Shown here one piece after another: positions 7,363-15,950 of a stretch of 64,000 nucleotides of DNA. The notes under the pieces were generated by a model. It searched no databases. It was not told where the DNA came from and saw nothing but the letters and a program-made list of their open reading frames with translations. Where the stretch lies: NCBI RefSeq assembly GCF_008122505.1, contig NZ_VSSB01000001.1:1968891-2032890 (forward strand), read 5' to 3'. The DNA is from Agromyces mariniharenae (GTDB taxonomy: Bacteria; Actinomycetota; Actinomycetes; Actinomycetales; Microbacteriaceae). Position numbers and translations under genes: made by a program. Position 1 is the first letter of the stretch; each line of letters begins with the position of its first letter.

Positions 7363-9459
7363 ATGAACTCGGCATCGACCCCGACCCACCGGACCATCGC
7401 CCTCGTGGGCGGGGCAGGCTCGGGCAAGACGACACTGGCGGAAGCCCTGCTGTTCCGGGCGGGCGCCATCGGCAGAGCAGGCACGGTGGAGCAGGGGAAC
7501 ACCGTCTGCGACCACGAGCCCGAGGAGATCGCGCGAGGCACGACCCTCGGGCTCTCCCTTGCCCACTTCGACTGGACCGGCCCCGACGGCACCGCGCACG
7601 CGGTCACCCTGGCCGACACCCCCGGCCATCCCGATTTCGTCGGCGGCGTCGACACGGCACTGGCGGTGGCGGATGTCGCGCTCATCGTCGTGAGCGCGGT
7701 CGACGGCGTCACGGCGGGCACGCGGTTCGCCTGGGCGGCGGCCGAGGCCGCGGGCGTGCCGCGCATCGTGGTCGTGACGCAGGAGGACAAGGCGCGCGCG
7801 GACTTCCGCCGCGTGCTCGGCGAGCTGCACGCGGCGTTCGGCGACCGGCTCTGGGCGCTCGAGCTGCCGCTCGGCGAGGAGCAGGCGTTCCGCGCCATCG
7901 CCGACGTGCTGAGCGAGCACGCCCTCGTGTACGACGACTCGGGTCGCCACCATGACGAGCCGCTGCCGCCCGAGGCGGAGGCCGAGGAGCACCGGATGCA
8001 CCTCGAGGTGACCGAGGAGATCGTCTCGCACGACGACGAGCAGCTCGAGGCGTACCTCGAGGGCAAGGAGCCGCCGGCCGAGGAACTCGAGCGTACGCTG
8101 GCCACGGAGGTCGCGACCGGCGAGGCGGTGCCCGTGGTCGTGGCATCCGGTGTCACGGGAACCGGCATCGACCGACTGGCCGACCTGCTCTGCGCCCTCT
8201 CGCCGACGGCGCTCGACCACGACGGCCGCATCATGATCGGCGGCGCGACGGCCGACGACGATGACGACGCCGACGGCGGCCGCGACACGGGCACCGAGCA
8301 TCGCGTCGCGCCGAGCCCGGGCGGCGAGACGCTCGTGCACGTGTTCCGCACGGTCGCCGATCCGTTCGTCGGGCAGATCTCAATGCTGAAGGTGCTGTCG
8401 GGCGTGCTGCGCACGGGCGACAAGCTGCGCAACGCGACGACCGGCGCCGACGAGCGCATCCACGGTCTGTTCCGCCTGCGCGGCGCCGAGCACCTGCCCG
8501 TCGGCGAACTCCGCGCGGGCGAGGTCGGCGCGGTCGCCAAGCTCACCGGATCGCCGTCGGGATCGCTGCTCTGGTCGCGTTCGAGTGGCACCGCGCGTCC
8601 GGCGCAGCTGCCCCGGCGCGCGCCCGTGTTCGCGGTGAGCCTCACGCCCAACTCCCAGTCCGACGACGAGAAGCTGTCGACCGCGCTCGGTCGCCTGCTC
8701 GCCGAGGATCCGACCCTCGTGGTCGAGCGCGCCGGCGGCCAGACGATCCTGCGCGGGCTCGGCGACACGCACGTCGCGGTCGCGGTCGAGCGCCTCGCCC
8801 GCATCTTCGGGGTCAACGTCACGACCGGTCCCGCACCCGTGGCGTACCGCGAGACGATCGCCGGCCCGGCCCAGGCCGAGGGCAAGCTCAAGAAGCAATC
8901 GGGCGGGCACGGCCAGTTCGCGGTCGTGCAGCTGCGGGTCTCCCCGCTGCCTCCGGGCGACGGCTTCGAGTTCGTCGACAAGGTCGTCGGCGGATCGGTG
9001 CCCCGCGCGTACATCCCGGCGGTGGAGAAGGGCGCCCGTGATGCCCTCGCGCAGGGCGGGCCGCAGGGGCATCCGGTCGTCGACGTGAGGGTCGAGCTCT
9101 ACGACGGCAAGTCGCACTCGGTCGACTCCTCGGAGATGGCGTTCCGTACGGCCGCCGCGATGGGGGTCAAGGCCGCGCTCGCCGAGGCCGGCACGGTCGT
9201 GCTCGAGCCCGTGTCGCTCGTGACGGTCACGGTGCCGTCCGACCTGCAGGGCACGGTGCTCACCGACCTCTCTGGCCGGCGCGGCCGCGTCAGCGCGACG
9301 GAGTCCGCCGAGGACGGACGCGCCCGCGTCGTGGCGACCGTGCCCGAGGCCGAGCTCGCCCGCTACGTGCTCGACCTGCGCTCGATGACGGGCGGCCAGG
9401 CCGAGCTCACGATCACCCCCGACCGCTACGCGAAGGCGCCCAGCACGGCGAAGGCCTGA
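7363..9459 (+). CDS. Elongation factor G-like protein EF-G2
   Basis: This 698-residue translational GTPase has the EF-G domain order: a G domain (about 1-290), domain II, then domains III-V ending in the EF-G C-terminus (GRVSATESAEDGRARVVATV). Its G motifs are those of the EF-G2 branch, not canonical EF-G: P-loop GGAGSGKTT in place of GHVDAGKTT, switch II DTPGHPDF, and TQED where NKxD is expected. The family includes mycobacterial FusA2, which binds and hydrolyses GTP weakly or lacks translocation activity in the cases I know of; the exact role is open. The ATG at 7363 has GGGAGG 6 nt upstream; an in-frame ATG at 7327 does not. Confidence 0.9.
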   Translation: MNSASTPTHRTIALVGGAGSGKTTLAEALLFRAGAIGRAGTVEQGNTVCDHEPEEIARGTTLGLSLAHFDWTGPDGTAHAVTLADTPGHPDFVGGVDTALAVADVALIVVSAVDGVTAGTRFAWAAAEAAGVPRIVVVTQEDKARADFRRVLGELHAAFGDRLWALELPLGEEQAFRAIADVLSEHALVYDDSGRHHDEPLPPEAEAEEHRMHLEVTEEIVSHDDEQLEAYLEGKEPPAEELERTLATEVATGEAVPVVVASGVTGTGIDRLADLLCALSPTALDHDGRIMIGGATADDDDDADGGRDTGTEHRVAPSPGGETLVHVFRTVADPFVGQISMLKVLSGVLRTGDKLRNATTGADERIHGLFRLRGAEHLPVGELRAGEVGAVAKLTGSPSGSLLWSRSSGTARPAQLPRRAPVFAVSLTPNSQSDDEKLSTALGRLLAEDPTLVVERAGGQTILRGLGDTHVAVAVERLARIFGVNVTTGPAPVAYRETIAGPAQAEGKLKKQSGGHGQFAVVQLRVSPLPPGDGFEFVDKVVGGSVPRAYIPAVEKGARDALAQGGPQGHPVVDVRVELYDGKSHSVDSSEMAFRTAAAMGVKAALAEAGTVVLEPVSLVTVTVPSDLQGTVLTDLSGRRGRVSATESAEDGRARVVATVPEAELARYVLDLRSMTGGQAELTITPDRYAKAPSTAKA

Positions 9460-9498
9460 GTCCAGCCGACGGATGCCGCACCGCGCCGCGCCGGGTCC

Positions 9499-9538
9499 GC
9501 GGATGCCGCAACCCCCGCCGAGTGGATGCCGCGAGCAG
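9499..9538 (+). repeat. Left copy of an imperfect direct repeat flanking the 9660-10898 gene
   Basis: The 40-nt stretch holds two GGATGCCGC motifs separated by a C-rich CCCCCGCCGA block. It matches 10856-10895 with one indel and a few substitutions. A third motif copy lies just before it at about 9471. The intergenic stretch 9460-9659 otherwise holds only the upstream region of the next gene. Confidence 0.7.
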
Positions 9539-9659
9539 CCGCGATCGCACCGGGATCTTCTCTGAACCGTTGTCCCTCTCGGGGCATCGAGTGTCGAGCA
9601 CTCCTTACGATCGGATGATGCGGCGATTGCCGTCGCACGGTCGAGACGGAGGAGCCGCA

Positions 9660-10898
9660 ATGGAGCGTGTGGAGACGCTCGGCGTCGTCGAGTTCGGTGT
9701 GCCCGTCCGCGACGGAAGCGACCCGAGTGACGAACTCGTCGAGTTCCTCACGTCCGAGGGTGTCGTGGGGGCGGTCAACGTGCTCGCGGGGGATTCGTCG
9801 TCCGAGGTGTACGGCATCCTCTTCGTCGATGAGTCCGGGGCTCCCGCGCTGTGGTTCCCCGACGAGGGCGCAGTGGGATTCGGGCGAGGAGAGCTCGAGG
9901 AGTTCCGATCTCGACTGCGCGAGCGTTTCGGAGCCGCGTCCTGGATCGTCGAGCCGGATTCTCCCGGCGACGGTCCGGGTCCGCTCGCCCAAGGCTGGGG
10001 TATCCGCTCGTTCGCCTGGTATACGGAGTCCCAGCAGTTCGGCTCGCCCGAGATCGTCGCGAGGGCGCTCGGCGGACCCGTCATCTGGGCGCCGCTCGGT
10101 TCCGGCTTGCTGCTCGTCCCGAGCGACCCCCAATCGTTCGTGTTCTCCGGTTACTGGCGGCGGGGTCGATCGGTCCTCATGTGGGCGACGCACTCGCGTC
10201 GCGCCTTCGCGGCCGCGAACGGCAGGTTCCGGTCGGACTTCCGCTGGTGGGATCAGCACTTCGAGATCGTGGATCCGTCGGACGGCTGGCAGGTCGACCA
10301 GGACGGCTTCACGGTGCGGCAGATCGTCGAAGGTCTCCTCGAGGTCGACCCCGCGTTCACGGTGATGACGAAAGCAGCGCGGATCCGTGCGGATCGGAGG
10401 CAGGAGTTCCGGGTCGAACTCCGCAAGCCGACGAGCTCGCTCCAGACCTTCGAACGAATGGCGGAGTACAGCGGTGTTCCGGCCGAGGTGGCGCTGGTCG
10501 CCGACGGACGACTCGACCCGCTCGAGCTTCCCGGCGCCATGGTGGCGGAACCCGCGACCATGGCCGAGGGCATCTGGGGTGACACCCGGATTCCGCTGAG
10601 GGGCCCGTTCCGGGTGTTCCAGTGGTGGTCGCGTGCGACCGAGCGGCGGCCGCTGTGGCATCGCATCGCGACGGCGGGAGTTGTCGTGGCCGCGATCGTG
10701 CTCACGGCGGTCGTGATCGTCCAGGGCCGGCCCGCCGAGTTCGCGTTCCTCCCGCTGATGGCGGCCGGAGTCTGGGTGCTCGACTTCCTGCGACCGCGCT
10801 CTCGCAGTGCTGCTGGCCCGCATCGGCCCGGAACGCACGGCGATGCCGGTACCGAGCGGATGCCGCGACCCCCCGCCGATCGGATGCCGCGTCAGTAG
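9660..10898 (+). CDS. Hypothetical membrane-anchored protein, 412 aa
   Basis: I do not recognise the family. Residues 1-310 form a soluble, tryptophan-rich domain (examples: GWGIRSFAWYTESQQFGSPE and SDFRWWDQHFEIVDPSDGWQ). Two adjacent hydrophobic segments follow at about 337-358 and 360-378, then a basic tail that ends in a short internal repeat (ERMPRPPADRMPRQ), whose DNA is two GGATGCCGC motif copies. The ATG at 9660 has GGAGGA 7 nt upstream and is preferred over in-frame upstream starts. Its last bases overlap the convergent MocR gene by 7 bp. Direct repeats bracket the gene, so it may have been gained as a unit between EF-G2 and the MocR gene. Confidence 0.75.
   Translation: MERVETLGVVEFGVPVRDGSDPSDELVEFLTSEGVVGAVNVLAGDSSSEVYGILFVDESGAPALWFPDEGAVGFGRGELEEFRSRLRERFGAASWIVEPDSPGDGPGPLAQGWGIRSFAWYTESQQFGSPEIVARALGGPVIWAPLGSGLLLVPSDPQSFVFSGYWRRGRSVLMWATHSRRAFAAANGRFRSDFRWWDQHFEIVDPSDGWQVDQDGFTVRQIVEGLLEVDPAFTVMTKAARIRADRRQEFRVELRKPTSSLQTFERMAEYSGVPAEVALVADGRLDPLELPGAMVAEPATMAEGIWGDTRIPLRGPFRVFQWWSRATERRPLWHRIATAGVVVAAIVLTAVVIVQGRPAEFAFLPLMAAGVWVLDFLRPRSRSAAGPHRPGTHGDAGTERMPRPPADRMPRQ
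10856..10895 (+). repeat. Right copy of the imperfect direct repeat
   Basis: This copy partners the repeat at 9499-9538 and lies inside the coding sequence, where it encodes the RMPRPPADRMPR tail of the unknown membrane protein. Both copies hold two GGATGCCGC motifs around a CCCCCGCCGA core. Confidence 0.7.
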
Positions 10899-12334
10899 CC
10901 CCCCGCGACGAGGTGCTGCGCCGCCGTCGCGAGCGCGTCCGCGACCTCGTCGGCGCCGTCGCGCAGCACGCCGACGGTGACGCGCACGAAGTCGCCGTCG
11001 CGTCGCGAGCGTGCGCCGTTGCCCGACGTCGCGGCATCCGATGCGGCGAGGAACGGCGTGCCCGCGGCCACTCGGATGCCGGCCGCGGCGAGCTGCACGA
11101 GTGCCGACCGCTCGCTCAGCACCGGTACCCACATGTTGATGCCGTCGGCCGGCGCGACGGGGACTCCGCGCTCGCGGAGCGCGTCGCCGAGCGCGCGCTG
11201 CCGCGTGTAGTACTGGCGCCGCGCCTCGGCCACGGCGTCGATCGAGGCGCCGTCGGTGAGCAGGTCGAGCAGGATCGTCTGGAGCATGCGCGACGTCCAG
11301 CCGGGTCCGAGCATGCGCCGCGCCATGATGCGCTCGATGAGCTGCCGCGGGCCGCCGAGCGCCGCGATGCGCAGGTCGGGGCCGTGCGACTTCGAGAAGC
11401 TGCGCACGTGCACGACGCGGTCGGGCAGCCACGCGCCGAGCGTCACGTCGCCCTCGGTCGAGATGAGGCCCGAGTGGTCGTCCTCGATGACCACGAGGTC
11501 GTCGGCGTCGTCGCTCGATCGGATGACGCGGGCGAGCTCCTCGGCCCGCTCGACCGTCATCGAGGCGCCGGTCGGGTTCTGCGCGCGCGGCTGCAGCAGC
11601 AACGCGACCGGCCGTCGCGCGAGCGCCGACGCGAGCTCGCCCGGCAGCATGCCGTGCTCGTCGAGCGGCACGGGCACCGCCTCGGCGCCGAGCGCGTCGA
11701 GCAGGTCGAGGAACGGCGGGAATCCCGGATGCTCGACCACGACGAGATCGCCGAACCGCACGACCTGGTCGAGCGTGCGCGAGATCGCGTCGAGCGCGCC
11801 ATCGACCACGACGATCGCCTCGGCGCGCGACGGCCACGAGGTCGCGAGCACGCTCGCGAGCCCCGGGATGACGGGCTCGTCCTGGTAACTGCCGGTCTCC
11901 GCGCGCGCCGAGACGCGCGACAGGGCGGGGCCGAGCGCGGGCAGGAGCAGCGGGTCGGGCGTGCCGCGCGAGAGGTCGAGGCGCACGGGGTCGTGCGGCG
12001 CCGCCATGCCACGCATCCGTGGCGCGAGCCGAGCGGATGCCGCGCCGCGCACGAAGCTGCCGGCCCTGCCGCGCGACTCGATGAGCCCGGCGCGCGACAG
12101 CGCCTGCCACGCCTGGCTCACGGTCGCGGGGCTCACGCCGAGCGCGCCGGCCAGCTCCCGGACGGTGGGCAGGCGGTCTCCTGCGCCCAGCTCGCCGGCG
12201 TTCACGAGCCGGGCGATGACCCCGGCGATGCCGCGGGGAGTCGTGTCGGGGAAGTCGGCGAGCGCGGTGAGCGCAGGGGCATCCACTCGGACCTCGGTCA
12301 TGTGCGCACCACACGAATACCTGACACGAACCAT
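10892..12334 (-). CDS. MocR-type GntR regulator with aminotransferase domain
   Basis: This protein of about 480 residues fuses a GntR winged helix (RLPTVRELAGALGVSPATVSQAW) to a fold-type I aminotransferase-like domain. The PLP lysine is visible in SFSKSHGPDLR, and VIEDDHSG corresponds to the cofactor-binding aspartate. MocR proteins use PLP-ligand chemistry as a sensor and usually control a divergent gene. Here that is the pyrimidine/hydantoin catabolic operon starting at 12565, so control by beta-alanine or another amino compound is a reasonable guess. The ATG at 12334 has GAGGAGG just upstream; ATG at 12301 is the alternative and lacks one. The 3' end overlaps the convergent unknown gene by 7 bp. 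Confidence 0.88.
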   Translation of the reverse strand: MVRVRYSCGAHMTEVRVDAPALTALADFPDTTPRGIAGVIARLVNAGELGAGDRLPTVRELAGALGVSPATVSQAWQALSRAGLIESRGRAGSFVRGAASARLAPRMRGMAAPHDPVRLDLSRGTPDPLLLPALGPALSRVSARAETGSYQDEPVIPGLASVLATSWPSRAEAIVVVDGALDAISRTLDQVVRFGDLVVVEHPGFPPFLDLLDALGAEAVPVPLDEHGMLPGELASALARRPVALLLQPRAQNPTGASMTVERAEELARVIRSSDDADDLVVIEDDHSGLISTEGDVTLGAWLPDRVVHVRSFSKSHGPDLRIAALGGPRQLIERIMARRMLGPGWTSRMLQTILLDLLTDGASIDAVAEARRQYYTRQRALGDALRERGVPVAPADGINMWVPVLSERSALVQLAAAGIRVAAGTPFLAASDAATSGNGARSRRDGDFVRVTVGVLRDGADEVADALATAAQHLVAGGY

Positions 12335-12376
12335 TGCCTCCTCACGGAGCACGCGACATCATGATTAACCACAACG

Positions 12377-12387
12377 TCACAATGTGA
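12377..12387. promoter_or_regulatory. TCACAATGTGA palindrome in the divergent MocR/operon control region
   Basis: The 230-bp divergent region 12335-12564 includes the most AT-rich stretch nearby (about 12355-12420). It holds the perfect 11-bp palindrome TCACA-A-TGTGA and, just after it, the imperfect pair TGAAACAT / AATGTTCA. These are candidate operator elements for the MocR protein. No convincing -35/-10 pair for the plus-strand operon could be fixed by eye. Confidence 0.4.
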
Positions 12388-12564
12388 AACATAAGAGAAA
12401 TGTTCACGCCGAACAATAACAGAACGGGTCGCACGGTCCGTTCGGCAGTCCCTCGCACCACCACCCCTCGGCGTCGACGCATCGCCCGGTGACCCCTGCG
12501 CAACGAGTCCCATGCCAGGAGCACCGAGCGGACGGCAACGGCGCCGACCGACTCAGGAGGCAAC

Positions 12565-13413
12565 ATGACGATCGTCCGAGCGGCCATCACGCAGACGACC
12601 TGGACGGGCGACAAGGAGTCCATGCTCGACAAGCACGAGCAGTTCGCCCGCCAGGCGAAGGAGCAGGGAGCCGAGGTGATCTGCTTCCAGGAGCTGTTCT
12701 ACGGCCCCTACTTCGGCATCACCGAGGACGTGAAGTACTACGACTACGCCGAGCCGGCCGACGGGCCCATCGTGCAGCGCTTCGCCGCGCTCGCCAAGGA
12801 GCTCGGCATGGTCATGGTGCTGCCCATCTACGAGGAGGAGCAGCCCGGCGTCTACTACAACACCGCGGTCGTCGTCGACGCCGACGGCACGATCCTCGGG
12901 TCGTACCGCAAGCACCACATCCCGAACCTCGACAAGTTCTGGGAGAAGTTCTACTTCCGCCCCGGCAACCTCGGCTATCCGGTGTTCAACACGGCCGTCG
13001 GCCCGATCGGCGTCTACATCTGCTACGACCGGCACTTCCCCGAGGGCTGGCGCGAGCTGGGCCTCAACGGCGCGCAGATCGTGTTCAACCCGAACGCGAC
13101 GAAGCCGGGCCTCTCGAACCGCCTCTGGGAGATCGAGCAGCCGGCGGCAGCGGCCGCGAACGGCTACTTCATCGGCGCCGCGAACCGCGTCGGCCTCGAG
13201 GACAACGAGTACGGCGACCTCGCCGTGAACTTCTACGGCAAGAGCCAGTTCGTGAACCCCCAGGGCGTCATCGTGGGCGACTACGGCTCCGAGACCGATG
13301 AGGAGGTCGTCGTGCGCGACCTCGACATGGACATGATCCGCGACGTGCGCAACGCGTGGCAGTTCTACCGCGATCGCCGTCCCGACTCGTACACGTCCAT
13401 CCCGAAGCCGTAG
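12565..13413 (+). CDS. Beta-ureidopropionase (N-carbamoyl-beta-alanine amidohydrolase)
   Basis: This 282-residue nitrilase-superfamily enzyme would hydrolyse N-carbamoyl-beta-alanine (or N-carbamoyl-beta-aminoisobutyrate) to the beta-amino acid, CO2 and ammonia, the last step of reductive pyrimidine ring breakdown. The Glu-Lys-Cys triad is in place: E43 (CFQELFYGPYFG), K116 (YRKHHIPN) and C153 (YICYDRHFPEGWR). HIPNLDKFWEKFYFRPGN is typical of beta-ureidopropionases and bacterial N-carbamoylputrescine relatives, so D-carbamoylase activity is the main alternative. AGGAGG lies 6 nt before the ATG. It is the first gene of the operon, 27 bp before the dihydropyrimidinase. Confidence 0.9.
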   Translation: MTIVRAAITQTTWTGDKESMLDKHEQFARQAKEQGAEVICFQELFYGPYFGITEDVKYYDYAEPADGPIVQRFAALAKELGMVMVLPIYEEEQPGVYYNTAVVVDADGTILGSYRKHHIPNLDKFWEKFYFRPGNLGYPVFNTAVGPIGVYICYDRHFPEGWRELGLNGAQIVFNPNATKPGLSNRLWEIEQPAAAAANGYFIGAANRVGLEDNEYGDLAVNFYGKSQFVNPQGVIVGDYGSETDEEVVVRDLDMDMIRDVRNAWQFYRDRRPDSYTSIPKP

Positions 13414-13440
13414 CCGACGAGCCACGCGAAGGAGCGAACC

Positions 13441-14877
13441 ATGGCGACCACCCTCATCACCGGCGGCACTGTCGTGAGCGCCACCGGGCGCGCCGCCGCC
13501 GACGTCCTCATCGACGGCGAGACGATCCGGGCCGTGCTCGAGCCCGGCAGCACCCTGCTGGGCACGGATGTCGCGGCATCCGTCGACCGCGTCATCGACG
13601 CGACCGGCAAGTACGTCATCCCCGGCGGCATCGACGCGCACACGCACATGCAGCTGCCGTTCGGCGGCACCGAGGCATCCGACACCTTCGAGAGCGGCAC
13701 CCGGGCGGCGGCCCACGGCGGCACCACGTCGATCATCGACTTCGCGGTGCAGACCTACGGACAGCGCATCGAGGACGGCCTGGCGGCGTGGCACGAGAAG
13801 GCCGCGGGCAACTGCGCGATCGACTACGGGTTCCACCAGATCGTCGGTGACGTGAACGAGGCCTCGCTCGAGGCGATGCGCCGGCTGCCCGACGAGGGCG
13901 TGTCGAGCTTCAAGCTCTTCATGGCCTACCCGGGCGTCTTCTACTCGGATGATGCGCAGGTCCTGAAGGCCATGCAGGTCTCGCGCGACACGGGCATGCT
14001 GACGATGATGCACGCCGAGAACGGCCCTGCGATCGATGTGCTCGCGGCCCAGCTCGTCGAGCAGGGCAAGACCGACCCGTACTACCACGGCATCGCCCGC
14101 GCCTGGGAGATGGAGGAGGAGGCCACCCACCGCGCGATCATGCTCGCGAAGCTCACGGGCGCCCCGCTCTACGTGGTGCACGTGTCGGCGAAGCAGGCCG
14201 TCGAGCAGCTCGCCTGGGCGCGCGACAAGGGCCAGAACGTCTACGGCGAGACGTGCCCGCAGTACCTGTACCTCTCGCTCGAGGAGCAGCTCGGCGCCGA
14301 GAGCGAGCAGTGGGGGCACTTCGAGGGCGCGAAGTGGGTGTGCTCGACGCCGCTGCGCTCGCGCGAGGAGCGCCACCAGGACGCGATGTGGCAGGCGCTG
14401 CGCACGAACGACCTGCAGATGGTCTCCACCGACCATTGCCCATTCTGCATGAAGGACCAGAAGGAGCTCGGGCTCGGCGACTTCCGGAAGATCCCGAACG
14501 GCATCGGCTCGATCGAGCACCGCATGGACCTCATGTACCAGGGCGTCGTCACGGGAGAGATCACGCTCGAGCGCTGGGTGGAGCTCACGAGCACCACGCC
14601 CGCGCGGATGTTCGGCCTCTACGGCACCAAGGGCGTCATCCAGCCCGGTGCCGACGCCGACATCGTCGTCTACGACCCGAACGGGCACACCTCGATCGGC
14701 CTCGAGAAGACCCACCACATGAACATGGACTATTCGGCCTGGGAGGGCTACGAGATCGACGGCCACGTCGACACCGTGCTCTCGCGCGGCAGGGTCGTCG
14801 TCGACGGCGACGAGTACCTCGGCGATGCAGGCGACGGGAAGTACCTGAAGCGCGGGCTCAGCCAGTACCTCATCTAG
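13441..14877 (+). CDS. hydA: Dihydropyrimidinase / D-hydantoinase
   Basis: This 478-residue amidohydrolase-fold enzyme opens the ring of 5,6-dihydrouracil, dihydrothymine or 5-substituted hydantoins to the N-carbamoyl amino acid. The dinuclear metal site is visible: HxH at 67-69 (GGIDAHTHM), the carboxylated lysine K158 (SSFKLFMAYPG), later histidines in HAENG and VVHVSAK, and the aspartate in STDHCPF. Length and the STTPARMFGLYGTKG C-terminal region match the family. AAGGAG precedes the ATG. Together with the upstream amidohydrolase it converts a dihydropyrimidine to a beta-amino acid; whether hydantoins are the natural substrates cannot be decided from sequence. Confidence 0.93.
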   Translation: MATTLITGGTVVSATGRAAADVLIDGETIRAVLEPGSTLLGTDVAASVDRVIDATGKYVIPGGIDAHTHMQLPFGGTEASDTFESGTRAAAHGGTTSIIDFAVQTYGQRIEDGLAAWHEKAAGNCAIDYGFHQIVGDVNEASLEAMRRLPDEGVSSFKLFMAYPGVFYSDDAQVLKAMQVSRDTGMLTMMHAENGPAIDVLAAQLVEQGKTDPYYHGIARAWEMEEEATHRAIMLAKLTGAPLYVVHVSAKQAVEQLAWARDKGQNVYGETCPQYLYLSLEEQLGAESEQWGHFEGAKWVCSTPLRSREERHQDAMWQALRTNDLQMVSTDHCPFCMKDQKELGLGDFRKIPNGIGSIEHRMDLMYQGVVTGEITLERWVELTSTTPARMFGLYGTKGVIQPGADADIVVYDPNGHTSIGLEKTHHMNMDYSAWEGYEIDGHVDTVLSRGRVVVDGDEYLGDAGDGKYLKRGLSQYLI

Positions 14878-14878
14878 T

Positions 14879-14919
14879 CCGGTGGTCGAGTAGCGAGCGC
14901 AGCACGCGTATCGAGACCT
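14879..14919 (+). repeat. Half-unit of a REP-like intergenic repeat
   Basis: The segment starts CCGGTGGTCGAGTAGCG and ends ACGCGTATCGAGACC. It lies wholly in the gap between the dihydropyrimidinase and the LLM gene and is one arm of the larger inverted repeat at 19863-19960, with the same ends and a different middle. Confidence 0.75.
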
Positions 14920-14933
14920 GGGAAGGGAACACC

Positions 14934-15950
14934 ATGGAATTCGGAGCGGTCCTCCAGACCAACCCGCCGGCGTCGCGCACGATCCAGCTCGCGAAGCTCG
15001 CGGAGGTCCACGGCTTCTCGCACGTGTGGACGTTCGACTCGCACCTGCTCTGGCAGGAGCCGTACGTCATCTACAGCCAGATCCTCGCGCAGACCCAGCG
15101 CGTGAAGGTCGGGCCGTTCGTGACCAACCCCGCGACGCGTGACTGGACCGTGACGGCGTCGGTGTTCGCGACGCTCAACGAGATGTTCGGCAACCGCACG
15201 GTGTGCGGAATCGGCCGGGGCGACTCGGCCGTGCGCGTCACGAACGGCCGGCCCACGACGATGGCGGAGCTGCGCGAGTCGATCCACGTGATCCGCGAGC
15301 TCGGCAACTCGCGGTCGGTCGAATACAAGGGCTCGACGATCCAGTTCCCGTGGAGCCGGGGCTCGGAGCTCGAGGTCTGGGTCGCGGCCTACGGCCCGAT
15401 GGCGCTCAAGCTCGCGGGCGAGGTGGGCGACGGGTTCATCCTGCAGCTCGCCGACGTCGACATCGCCGCCTGGATGATCAAGCACGTGCGGGATGCCGCG
15501 GAGGCCGCGGGCCGCGACCCGATGTCGGTGAAGTTCTGCGTCGCCGCGCCGTTCTACATCGGCGACGACTGGGCGCACATGCGCGACCAGTGCCGCTGGT
15601 TCGGCGGCATGGTCGGCAACCACGTCGCCGACATCGTCGCGAAGTACGGCATGCACGGCACGGTGCCCGACGCGCTCACCGAGTACATCAAGGGCCGCGA
15701 GGGCTACGACTACAACGAGCACGGGCGGGCCGGCAACGTGCACACCGAGTTCGTGCCCGACGAGATCATCGACCGGTTCTGCCTGCTCGGCACGGCCGAC
15801 CAGCACCTCGACAAGCTCAAGCAGCTCGCGGAGCTCGGCGTCGACCAGTTCGCCGGGTACCTCCAGCACGACAACAAGGAGGAGACGCTGCGCGTGTACG
15901 GCGAGACGGTGATCCCCGCCATGACCGAGCACATCACGGCGAAGGCATGA
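14934..15950 (+). CDS. LLM-class flavin/F420 oxidoreductase, CPS_4043-like family
   Basis: This 338-residue protein belongs to the luciferase-like monooxygenase superfamily and resembles the TIGR03842 (CPS_4043) branch, related to methylenetetrahydromethanopterin reductase. Segments VWTFDSHLLWQEPYV, VGPFVTNPATRDW, CGIGRGDSAVR and VAAYGPMALKLAGEVGDGFIL show the TIM-barrel cofactor-binding surface. Whether F420 or FMN is used cannot be read off; this branch also occurs in bacteria thought to lack F420. It lies between ring-opening and transport genes of a pyrimidine catabolic operon that has no dihydropyrimidine dehydrogenase, so it could reduce the pyrimidine ring or act on a related heterocycle. 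AAGGGA precedes the ATG; its stop overlaps the next start. Confidence 0.87.
   Translation: MEFGAVLQTNPPASRTIQLAKLAEVHGFSHVWTFDSHLLWQEPYVIYSQILAQTQRVKVGPFVTNPATRDWTVTASVFATLNEMFGNRTVCGIGRGDSAVRVTNGRPTTMAELRESIHVIRELGNSRSVEYKGSTIQFPWSRGSELEVWVAAYGPMALKLAGEVGDGFILQLADVDIAAWMIKHVRDAAEAAGRDPMSVKFCVAAPFYIGDDWAHMRDQCRWFGGMVGNHVADIVAKYGMHGTVPDALTEYIKGREGYDYNEHGRAGNVHTEFVPDEIIDRFCLLGTADQHLDKLKQLAELGVDQFAGYLQHDNKEETLRVYGETVIPAMTEHITAKA

Noticed and set aside
12376..12390. GlnR-type box (GTCAC then GAAAC) upstream of the pyrimidine operon
   Set aside because: The spacing between the two half-sites is one base short of the GTnAC-N6-GAAAC pattern and no second pair follows, so nitrogen control by GlnR is not supported.
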